NCBI GenBank assembly: GCA_029777935.1
Contig: JAKORH010000004.1
Coordinates: 1-12,445 of the forward strand
DNA: 12,445 nt
Reading direction: 5' to 3'
DNA from: Pseudomonadota bacterium
GTDB taxonomy: Bacteria; Pseudomonadota; Gammaproteobacteria; Burkholderiales; Burkholderiaceae
Below, piece after piece: positions 6,858-12,445 of this stretch. Numbering within the stretch: the first letter of the stretch is position 1; the number at the start of each line of letters is the position of its first letter. The position numbers and the translations under genes are program-made. Below the pieces are notes generated by a model. That model did not search any database. It worked only from the letters and a program-made list of their open reading frames with translations, and was not told where the DNA came from.

Positions 6858-7862
6858 CTACTGCTTGCGTCGCAGGTCCGCGGGCAGGAAGGAGTCGTCG
6901 ATGACCTTGCCCCAATCGAAGGGTCCCGGCTCGATCTCCTTGACGAGCACGAGTCCCTTCAGCATCGCGTTCATGCCTTCCATGTCGAATTCGCCCGTGC
7001 TCCAGTAGCCGCCGGGCGTACCCAGCACGCTCTCGATCGCCGACTTCGCCTGCGCGGCATCGATCTTGTACTCGCGCGCCATGATCGTCGCAGCCTCGGC
7101 CGGATTCTTGCGGATGAACTCCACACCCTTGCGGCGCGCCTCGATGATGCCGCGGATCACCTGCGGGTTCTTCTTCAGGTAATCGGTCTTGACGATGCCG
7201 ACCGTCTGCGTCACGCGCGGCACGATGTCGGTCGAACCCCATGCCAGCCGGTAGTTGCTCTTCTCCTTGCTCCACACCGGCTCGGTCACGTAGGTCATGT
7301 CGACCGCGCCTTCACGCAGCGCCGTCAACCCCGAGCCGATGCCGCCGACCGACTTGCGCTCGACCTGCCCGGTCAGCTTCTGCGCGTCGAGCAGCATCGT
7401 CGTGATCATGTCGGTGACCGACTTCGGGCTCGAGTAGCCGAGCTTCCTGCCCTTCAGGTCCGCGAACGCCTTGATCGACGCGTCGTCCTTGCGCGTGATC
7501 CACACCTGGTCGGCGACGCTGATCACGCCCGCGTGCACGATGGTCAGATCGACCCCCTGCCTGATCGCGGCGATCGCCGCCGGCAGCGCGACCTCGCCGT
7601 ACGGGATCTCGGAAGCGAGTGCATTGCGGATCGTCGTGCCGCCGCCCGCCGAGGTGATGAAGCCCGTCACGTCGAGGTCCGCGTCCTGCTTGAACCAGCC
7701 CTTTTCGCGCGCCACCGCGAACGGCACGCCGTACATGCCGGTGCCGAAGTGCGTGACGGTGAGGTCGATCGCGTGCGCGGCGGTGGCCGCCAGCGCGGAG
7801 ACGAGCGCGGCCGAACAGGCCGCGCCGATGCGCACGATGCGCGCGCTGCGCCGAGTGAACAT
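6858..7862 (-). CDS. Periplasmic substrate-binding protein, NitT/TauT (NMT1/SsuA-like) family
   Basis: The 334-residue protein opens with a Sec signal peptide: positive MFTRRSARIVR, a hydrophobic stretch to about residue 28, and cleavage probably after AHA at 31. The mature part follows the NMT1/SsuA type-2 binding fold. Characteristic stretches are GVPFAVAREKGWFKQ near 45-59, SAGGGTT near 71-77 and GRKLGYSS...TDMITTMLLD about 134-155, then an EPVW element. Family members bind sulfonates, nitrate, pyrimidine precursors, phthalate or other organic anions; the ligand here is unknown. The start ATG is backed by an excellent AAGGAGG site 6 bases upstream, and a longer in-frame extension to 8120 has no support. 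It is the first gene of the minus-strand block, so the promoter should lie in the 103-base gap before the divergent patatin gene. Confidence 0.9.
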   Translation of the reverse strand: MFTRRSARIVRIGAACSAALVSALAATAAHAIDLTVTHFGTGMYGVPFAVAREKGWFKQDADLDVTGFITSAGGGTTIRNALASEIPYGEVALPAAIAAIRQGVDLTIVHAGVISVADQVWITRKDDASIKAFADLKGRKLGYSSPKSVTDMITTMLLDAQKLTGQVERKSVGGIGSGLTALREGAVDMTYVTEPVWSKEKSNYRLAWGSTDIVPRVTQTVGIVKTDYLKKNPQVIRGIIEARRKGVEFIRKNPAEAATIMAREYKIDAAQAKSAIESVLGTPGGYWSTGEFDMEGMNAMLKGLVLVKEIEPGPFDWGKVIDDSFLPADLRRKQ

Positions 7863-7965
7863 GTCCCCTCCTTGGGTGAGATCGTGCGCGTCCGGCCATC
7901 GCCGGCGCGCCGCGTGTTGTCGGACCGAGGATACTACCGGCTCGCTACGCAGCATTACACACAGC
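7863..7965. promoter_or_regulatory. Divergent intergenic region expected to hold promoters for the importer operon and the patatin gene
   Basis: This 103-base gap separates two divergently transcribed genes and is the only upstream space for the seven-gene minus-strand block. The binding-protein ribosome site (AAGGAGG on the minus strand) is at its left edge. The stretch 7920-7962 is somewhat richer in A and T, including GGATACTACC and CATTACACACAG. I could not identify a convincing pair of promoter boxes or an operator palindrome; the regulatory role is inferred from layout. Confidence 0.4.
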
Positions 7966-8958
7966 ATGTTCGCCGTTGACGACCGTGGACGACGCATCGC
8001 TCTCGCGCTGCAGGGCGGCGGCTCGCACGGCGCCTTCACCTGGGGCGTGCTCGATCGCCTGCTCGCCGACGACCGGATCCGGATCGAAGCGGCGAGCGGC
8101 GCCAGCGCCGGCGCCGTCAACGCCGCACTGCTCGCGCACGGCCTCGCGCAGGACGGACACGCCGGCGCGCAGGCAGCGCTGCGCGAATTCTGGCAACGGC
8201 TGTCCGAGCAGGCGATCGCCGCGCCCGATTACGCGCTGCGCGCCATGCTGATGATGACGCGCTGGCTGGCGCCGCCGCAGTGGAATCCGCTCGACCTGAA
8301 CCCGCTGCGCGCGATGCTCGCCGAAGCGATCGACTTCGAGCGCGTGCGCAGCGCGAGCCCGATCCGGCTATTCGTCGCGGCCACGCGCGTCGACACCGGT
8401 ACGCTGCGCGTGTTCCATGAGGGCGAGCTGTCGCTCGACGCGCTGCTCGCTTCCGCATGTCTACCTTGGCTGCATCACACGATCGAAATCGACGGCGTGG
8501 CGTACTGGGATGGCGGGCTGGCCGCCAATCCTCCGCTGTATTCGCTGATCGATCACTGCGCAGCCGACGATCTGGTGCTGGTGACGATGCACCCGGCGCG
8601 GCGCGCGGTCGCGCCCACGCGCGCCGACGAGATCCACGCGCGGCTGGCGGAAATCGGATTCACCGCGGCGTTCTTCGCCGAATTGCAGGGTGTGCTGTCG
8701 GCGCGGCGTGCGGCGCGGCGCCAGTGGCTTCCGATCGGGCGCGCGACTCGCCGGCTGCGCAGGCTGCGCGTGCACGTGATCGACGGCGGCGACCTGACCG
8801 CGGAATTGCCGGCCGCCAGCCGCATGAACCTCGAGCGCGCGCTGATCGACCGGCTGTTCGAGCACGGTCGGGCGCGCGCCGGCGAATGGATCGAGCGCGC
8901 GCTGCGCACTCGCGGCGTCGAGTCGGATACGGTCGACGCGCTGATTTATTGCGATTGA
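7966..8958 (+). CDS. Patatin-like phospholipase (PNPLA family)
   Basis: The 330-residue protein has the complete Ser-Asp catalytic dyad of patatins. The oxyanion loop QGGGSHGAF is at residues 16-24, the nucleophile elbow GASAG has Ser47, and the Asp motif YWDGG has Asp182. SACLPWL before it and AANPPL after it are also characteristic of bacterial patatin-like proteins. The family hydrolyses acyl ester bonds of phospholipids or lipids. There is no signal peptide, so a cytoplasmic or membrane-associated role is likely. The start is the ATG at 7966, just before the conserved domain. No ribosome site is visible upstream of it, so translation may be weak or leaderless. The open frame continues upstream without a better start. 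The C-terminal half (about 210-330) is Arg-rich and without recognised motifs. It is a lone gene with no evident link to the importer operon. Confidence 0.88.
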   Translation: MFAVDDRGRRIALALQGGGSHGAFTWGVLDRLLADDRIRIEAASGASAGAVNAALLAHGLAQDGHAGAQAALREFWQRLSEQAIAAPDYALRAMLMMTRWLAPPQWNPLDLNPLRAMLAEAIDFERVRSASPIRLFVAATRVDTGTLRVFHEGELSLDALLASACLPWLHHTIEIDGVAYWDGGLAANPPLYSLIDHCAADDLVLVTMHPARRAVAPTRADEIHARLAEIGFTAAFFAELQGVLSARRAARRQWLPIGRATRRLRRLRVHVIDGGDLTAELPAASRMNLERALIDRLFEHGRARAGEWIERALRTRGVESDTVDALIYCD

Positions 8959-8962
8959 CAGG

Positions 8963-9002
8963 CCAGGCGAAGGGGCCGGCGAATCGCCGGCCCCGTGCCT
9001 GG
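8963..9002. terminator. Strong hairpin between convergent genes, likely bidirectional terminator
   Basis: A 10-bp perfect stem GGGGCCGGCG/CGCCGGCCCC (8972-8981 with 8985-8994, loop AAT) is nested in an outer 6-bp stem CCAGGC/GCCTGG (8963-8968 with 8997-9002). It starts 5 bases after the patatin stop and ends 12 bases before the stop of the convergent lipoprotein gene, so it can serve both. There is no T-tract on either side, so termination efficiency is uncertain. Confidence 0.65.
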
Positions 9003-9013
9003 AGCAGCCTTCG

Positions 9014-10834
9014 CTAGCGCAGGAACTTCACGGACGTCGCCGTCACGACGCCGGCATTGAGCGTGCCTTCGACGCGTACGAGCTTGCCATTGGCCAGATC
9101 AGCGTCGGTGCCGCCGGCGAAGGTCGCGCCGCTGGCGTCGACGGCCTGCCCCTGGACCTTGAAGTTCGACTTCGACACGAAGTCGGTGATCGGCCCGAAC
9201 AGCCGCGCAGTGGCCATTGCCGGCTGGACCTCGACCCTCTGCGCGACGAGATTGCCGGAGACCAGCGTGGCTTCGACCTCCACGTGCTGCGCGTCGGCCA
9301 GCGGCCCGTTGACGATCGTCGTCTGGCTCGTGATCGTGAAGGTCGCGCCGTTGAGCTTGAAGCTCGTCGCGGTCACGTCGGAGATCGCGCCTTCGGCGTC
9401 AATCCGGACCGCGCTCGGCCCGGTCTTGAAGGTCACTTCCGTGACGACGAAGGTCGTGCCGTCGAAGCTGCCCTTGACTTCGACCAGCTTGCCGTTGGCG
9501 AAGTCGGCCAGCGCACCTCCGGTGAAGGTCGCACTATCCGCGAGCTTCATCGGGATGCCGAGCAGCGTGAAGGTCTTCGCCGTCGAGTTGTAGTCGGCGA
9601 CGGCTCCGAACAGCCTGAACGGCACGCCCACCGGCGGCGTGAGGAAGGTGACCTGATCGGCCTTGACCGTGCTGCCGTCGATGTGGCCCTTGATGGCGAC
9701 GAACGCGCCTTCCTTCAGATCGGCCGTCGTGCCGTTCCTGAACACGACCGTGGACGCGCTGGCGTCGACCGGCGTTCCGCGCACCGCAAAGCTCGCGGTC
9801 GACACGAAGTCGGTGACCTGCCCGATCAGCATCACCGCGCGCTGCTCGGACGGCGGGATGATCGTCACGCGCGTGGCCTTCAGCACCGCCGCAGTACCGG
9901 TGCCGGTCAGCGTGCCTTCGACGCGCACCAGCGCCATGTTCTTGATGTCGGCCGCGGTGCCGTTCTTGATCTCGGCGCTCGAGGCATCGACCTCCAGGCC
10001 GTTGACCTTGAAGTCGGAGATCGAGTTGAAGCCGGACACCAGTCCGCCGATCACGAAGCGGCGGCCGTCCAGGACCGGCTTCTTCGCCACGCGGATCGCC
10101 TTGGCGGTCAGCGTGTTGCCGACCGGAAGCTGGTCGCTGAACACGAACACCATCTCGTCGTTGGCGATCGTCGCGCCGTCGGGCTTGATCGTCGCGGCTC
10201 CGTAGTTGATCGTCAGGTCGCCGAGCGTGAACGTCTTGGCGCTGTCGCTGGCGTTCTTCACGATGCCGCCGACGCGAACCTTGGTTTCACCGCCGGGCGG
10301 CTGCACCTCGACGCGCGTGGCGAGCACGTTCTTGTCGGCGTCGATCGTGCCGTGCACCTCGACCCAGTTGCCCGCGCCCAGGCCGGACAGTCCGTCGACG
10401 CCTTCGAAGATCGTCATGCCGTCACCGCTCGTGACGACCTTCACGGTCTGACCGAGAACCTTGAAGCTCGACCCCGCGACATCGACCGAGTCCACCGGGC
10501 CGATCACCGTGGCACGCACCAGCAGCTTGGTCACCTTGCCGCCGGCATCCACGCTCGCCTCGACCTGTTGACCGACCTTCACGCCGGCCATCGTGATCGC
10601 GGTTTCAGCGCGCGGGTCGTCGTCGCGCGCGACGCCGACGTTGCCTTCGGCGTACTCGACGCCGTCGATGATCACGCTGCCGAAGCCCGTGACCGTGCCC
10701 GACACGACGGTCGTGTCGACCGCCTGCGGCTGCGCCGTCGAACCGCCCGACGCGCCGCCGCCGCACGCGGCGACGAGCAGCGGCAGAGCGCCGGCGGCGG
10801 CCACACGCAGGAGTTGCATCGCATGCTTGAACAT
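9014..10834 (-). CDS. Large lipoprotein made of about eight DUF5666-type repeats
   Basis: The 606-residue protein begins with a lipoprotein signal (MFKHAMQLLRVAAAGALPLLVAAC) whose lipobox VAAC puts the lipidated cysteine at 24. Glycine after it favours the outer membrane. From about residue 43 to the end I count eight tandem units of roughly 65-70 residues: 43-110, 111-178, 186-250, 260-326, 334-399, 405-471, 476-538 and 543-606. The clearest units share a pattern of G-x-[IV]-T-x-[FY], then F-x-[VL]-x-G, VDAS, a GxxADL turn and V-x-V-x-G-x-[FL], ending in A/V-T-x-V-x-F. This is the DUF5666 pattern, a short beta-rich repeat of unknown function. The start has GGGAG 7 bases upstream; the frame is open 30 codons further up, but the lipoprotein signal fixes the start. 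No pathway role can be assigned. Confidence 0.85.
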   Translation of the reverse strand: MFKHAMQLLRVAAAGALPLLVAACGGGASGGSTAQPQAVDTTVVSGTVTGFGSVIIDGVEYAEGNVGVARDDDPRAETAITMAGVKVGQQVEASVDAGGKVTKLLVRATVIGPVDSVDVAGSSFKVLGQTVKVVTSGDGMTIFEGVDGLSGLGAGNWVEVHGTIDADKNVLATRVEVQPPGGETKVRVGGIVKNASDSAKTFTLGDLTINYGAATIKPDGATIANDEMVFVFSDQLPVGNTLTAKAIRVAKKPVLDGRRFVIGGLVSGFNSISDFKVNGLEVDASSAEIKNGTAADIKNMALVRVEGTLTGTGTAAVLKATRVTIIPPSEQRAVMLIGQVTDFVSTASFAVRGTPVDASASTVVFRNGTTADLKEGAFVAIKGHIDGSTVKADQVTFLTPPVGVPFRLFGAVADYNSTAKTFTLLGIPMKLADSATFTGGALADFANGKLVEVKGSFDGTTFVVTEVTFKTGPSAVRIDAEGAISDVTATSFKLNGATFTITSQTTIVNGPLADAQHVEVEATLVSGNLVAQRVEVQPAMATARLFGPITDFVSKSNFKVQGQAVDASGATFAGGTDADLANGKLVRVEGTLNAGVVTATSVKFLR

Positions 10835-11110
10835 TTCTTCTCCCTGTGAAGTCCTCGCACGAACGAGTGGGCGCGAGTCGCGGACGAGTCTCCGGCGTGC
10901 GACGGCTCCGGACAAGACCGGCACTCACCCCAATTCGCTATGCCGTTCGGACAGAAACGCCCGCGCATTCACATTCGGTAACAACCTCGCGGCCGGAGCG
11001 GGACGAATCTTCGTTTCGATCCCAAATAGTCGGCGACGAATCACTTACGTAGTCGCGCACGGGCGCGCGCGACGCGTCGAAGTAAGATCGCTCAGCCGCA
11101 GGAGGCGCGC
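10835..11110. promoter_or_regulatory. Divergent intergenic region between the DUF5666 lipoprotein and HMG-CoA lyase genes
   Basis: This 276-base gap separates divergent genes and should hold both promoters. Ribosome sites sit at each end: GGGAG on the minus strand near 10845, and AGGAGG on the plus strand at 11099-11104. The middle part (about 10925-11055) is visibly richer in A and T than the coding DNA around it, for example CCCAAATAG and AATCACTTACGTAG. TAAGAT near 11088 could be a -10 box for the lyase gene, but no matching -35 is seen. I see no gene in it. Confidence 0.4.
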
Positions 11111-12022
11111 ATGCCCGCATTGCCCAGCACAGTCTCGATCGTCGACGTCGGCCCGCGCGACGGGCTGCAGAACGAGAAGCAGACGATCCCGGCCGCGGTG
11201 AAGATCGAACTGGTCGATCGCCTGACCGCGGCGGGATTCCGGAACATCGAGGTCACGAGCTTCGTGTCGCCGAAATGGGTGCCGCAGATGGGCGACGCGG
11301 CCGACGTGATGGCGCAGATCCGGCGCAAGCCGGGCGTGATCTACTCGGTCCTGACGCCGAACATGAAGGGATTCGAAGGTGCGCTCGCCGCCAAGGCCGG
11401 CGAGATCGTCGTGTTCGGCGCAGCGAGCGAGGCGTTCTCGCAGCGGAACATCAACTGCTCGATCGCAGAATCGATCGAGCGCTTCGCGCCCGTGTGCGAG
11501 GCGGCGAAGAAGAACGGCATCCGCGTCCGCGGCGCGATCTCGTGCGCGGTCGGCTGTCCGTACCAAGGCGAAGTCAAACCGCACGCAGTCGCGTACGTCG
11601 CGAAGCTGATGAAGGACATCGGCGTGCAGACCATCGGCGTGGCCGACACGATCGGCGTGGGAACGCCGCGCGCGGTGCAGGCGGCGATGGCAGCGGCGCT
11701 CGCGCACTTCGATCTGCAGGACGTGTCGGGCCATTTCCACGACACGTACGGCCAGGCGGTCGGCAACGTCTACGCCTGCCTCGAACTGGGTATCAGCGCG
11801 TTCGACACCAGCGTGGCCGGGCTCGGCGGCTGTCCGTACGCGAAGGGCGCCACCGGCAACGTCGCCACCGAGGACGTGCTGTACCTGCTGCGCGGCCTGG
11901 GCATCGACACCGGCATCGATCTCGATCAGGTGGTCGACACCGGGCAATGGATCAGCGGCATCCTCGGCCGCAAGGCGTTCGCGCGCGCCGGCAACGCGAT
12001 CGCGGCGAAGAAGTCGATGTGA
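11111..12022 (+). CDS. mvaB: Hydroxymethylglutaryl-CoA lyase
   Basis: The 303-residue enzyme cleaves HMG-CoA to acetyl-CoA and acetoacetate, the last step of leucine catabolism, in the cytoplasm. It has the DRE-TIM barrel motifs: VGPRDGLQNE (residues 13-22, catalytic Arg16 and metal ligand Asp17), Glu47 in NIEVTSF, and GHFHDTYG with metal ligands His208 and His210. The diagnostic active-site loop GLGGCPYAKGATGN is at 237-250 with catalytic Cys241. Length matches bacterial HMGL, and all key residues are present. The ATG is preceded by AGGAGG 6 bases upstream. It stands alone on the plus strand, whereas in many proteobacteria it sits directly in the methylcrotonyl-CoA carboxylase operon. The carboxylase fragment at the window's left edge is probably the rest of that pathway. 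Confidence 0.95.
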   Translation: MPALPSTVSIVDVGPRDGLQNEKQTIPAAVKIELVDRLTAAGFRNIEVTSFVSPKWVPQMGDAADVMAQIRRKPGVIYSVLTPNMKGFEGALAAKAGEIVVFGAASEAFSQRNINCSIAESIERFAPVCEAAKKNGIRVRGAISCAVGCPYQGEVKPHAVAYVAKLMKDIGVQTIGVADTIGVGTPRAVQAAMAAALAHFDLQDVSGHFHDTYGQAVGNVYACLELGISAFDTSVAGLGGCPYAKGATGNVATEDVLYLLRGLGIDTGIDLDQVVDTGQWISGILGRKAFARAGNAIAAKKSM

Positions 12023-12058
12023 AGAGACGCGCCGCCGCTGCGTGACTCGCCGTTACAG

Positions 12059-12120
12059 GTGTCGGCAGCCGACACAGACCATTCACCGCGGCGTGCCGAC
12101 GGCCCCGATCAGGGCCGTCG
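12059..12120 (+). terminator. Two tandem hairpins downstream of HMG-CoA lyase, possible terminator
   Basis: A 7-bp stem GTGTCGG/CCGACAC with loop CAG (12059-12075) is followed by a 9-bp stem CGACGGCCC/GGGCCGTCG with loop CGATCA (12097-12120). They begin 37 bases after the lyase stop. No T-tract follows either stem, so intrinsic termination is possible but not proven. Confidence 0.4.
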
Positions 12121-12445
12121 CAGCGCCTGCATCGAAACTCCGCCGCTCTCCAGGCTAGAACCTATCTCGGCATCCCCGGCGGCCGCGGCGTGGCCGCCTG
12201 GGGATGCAGCGCTAGGCGCGGGGAGGGGACCATTGCTGATGCAAGGACCCGAGCCGCAACGACGCGATGCGCCCCAGGCGACCCCGCCCCGAAGGGTTGC
12301 GACGCTGAGCACGCGCTGCGCGCGTGCGCGTCTGACGACGAGGTGGACGACGCAGCGGCGCAGCCGCTGCGTTGGCCGGCGTCTGCGTCGTTGGCGCGCT
12401 CGGCCGTAGGCTCGGCTACTGTCCTTCGCGCGCCGCCTAGCATCC
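12121..12445. other. GC-rich structured DNA without a convincing gene at the right edge
   Basis: This stretch runs to the window end. It contains a large hairpin with one bulge (GCATCCCC + GGCGGCC, 12170-12184 with 12192-12207), and a 10-bp perfect stem ACGCAGCGGC/GCCGCTGCGT (12350-12372). A CTGCGTCGT near 12384-12392 can pair alternatively with ACGACGCAG (12347-12355). Open frames here are Arg/Ala-rich with no recognisable domain and no ribosome site. I read it as an interspersed repeat or structured intergenic sequence, cut by the window edge; a structured RNA is not excluded. Confidence 0.45.

Noticed and set aside
5532..7979. 815-codon plus-strand open frame antisense to the importer genes
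   Set aside because: It is Arg/His/Ala-rich and lacks domains; the opposite strand carries three importer genes with full motifs. Long antisense frames are expected in such GC-rich DNA.
7863..8120. Longer start for the substrate-binding protein
   Set aside because: It would overlap the patatin gene and bury the signal peptide; the ATG at 7862 has an excellent AAGGAGG site.
9284..10849. 521-codon plus-strand frame antisense to the DUF5666 lipoprotein
   Set aside because: Low-complexity Arg/His/Asp-rich translation, no ribosome site; the minus strand has a lipoprotein signal and ordered repeats.
11045..11947. 300-codon minus-strand frame opposite HMG-CoA lyase
   Set aside because: No domain, and it is antisense to a complete conserved enzyme.
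12162..12443. 93-codon minus-strand frame at the right edge
   Set aside because: Composition is Ala/Arg/Ser-rich, no ribosome site, and it spans hairpins that look repetitive; treated as noncoding.

Overview
The window is high-GC, densely coded DNA from a proteobacterium. It is most likely a betaproteobacterium of the order Burkholderiales. This is inferred from the GC-rich third codon positions, the gene content (leucine-catabolism genes, a NitT/TauT ABC importer, a multi-repeat DUF5666 lipoprotein) and intergenic palindromes that resemble repeats common in that order. No rRNA, tRNA, CRISPR array, transposase or integrase was seen.

Layout. (1) Positions 2-139 (+) hold the last 45 codons of a biotin-dependent carboxylase alpha subunit with its AMKMEH biotin site, probably methylcrotonyl-CoA carboxylase. 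Its stop overlaps the start of a ghrA-type glyoxylate/hydroxypyruvate reductase (136-1089). (2) Positions 1083-7862 (-) form one seven-gene block. Read in transcription order it encodes a periplasmic substrate-binding protein, an ABC ATPase, two different permeases, an isocitrate lyase/PEP mutase-family C-C lyase, and the large and small subunits of an aconitase-family (LeuC/LeuD-like) hydro-lyase. Three of its internal gaps carry different palindromic repeats. (3) A patatin-like phospholipase follows (7966-8958, +), divergent from the block. (4) An eight-repeat DUF5666 lipoprotein (9014-10834, -) converges on it across a strong shared hairpin. (5) A complete hydroxymethylglutaryl-CoA lyase (11111-12022, +) comes next. 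(6) The last 423 bases are GC-rich, rich in hairpins, and without a convincing gene.

How the genes fit together. The carboxylase end and HMG-CoA lyase are consecutive-pathway leucine-degradation enzymes, here about 11 kb apart with unrelated genes between them. The minus-strand block reads as an uptake-and-degradation unit. The ABC importer would bring in an anionic organic compound, the LeuCD-like enzyme would hydrate or isomerise an unsaturated or branched di/tricarboxylate, and the lyase would split the resulting malate- or isocitrate-like acid, probably giving pyruvate plus a smaller acid. The same pairing of a LeuCD-like hydratase with an ICL/PEPM-family lyase is known for dimethylmaleate hydratase and 2,3-dimethylmalate lyase in anaerobic nicotinate fermentation. 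The substrate here cannot be read from sequence. No leuA, leuB or transcriptional regulator is in the window, so the leuCD pair is unlikely to be an ordinary leucine-biosynthesis operon. This block is the best candidate for an undescribed pathway.
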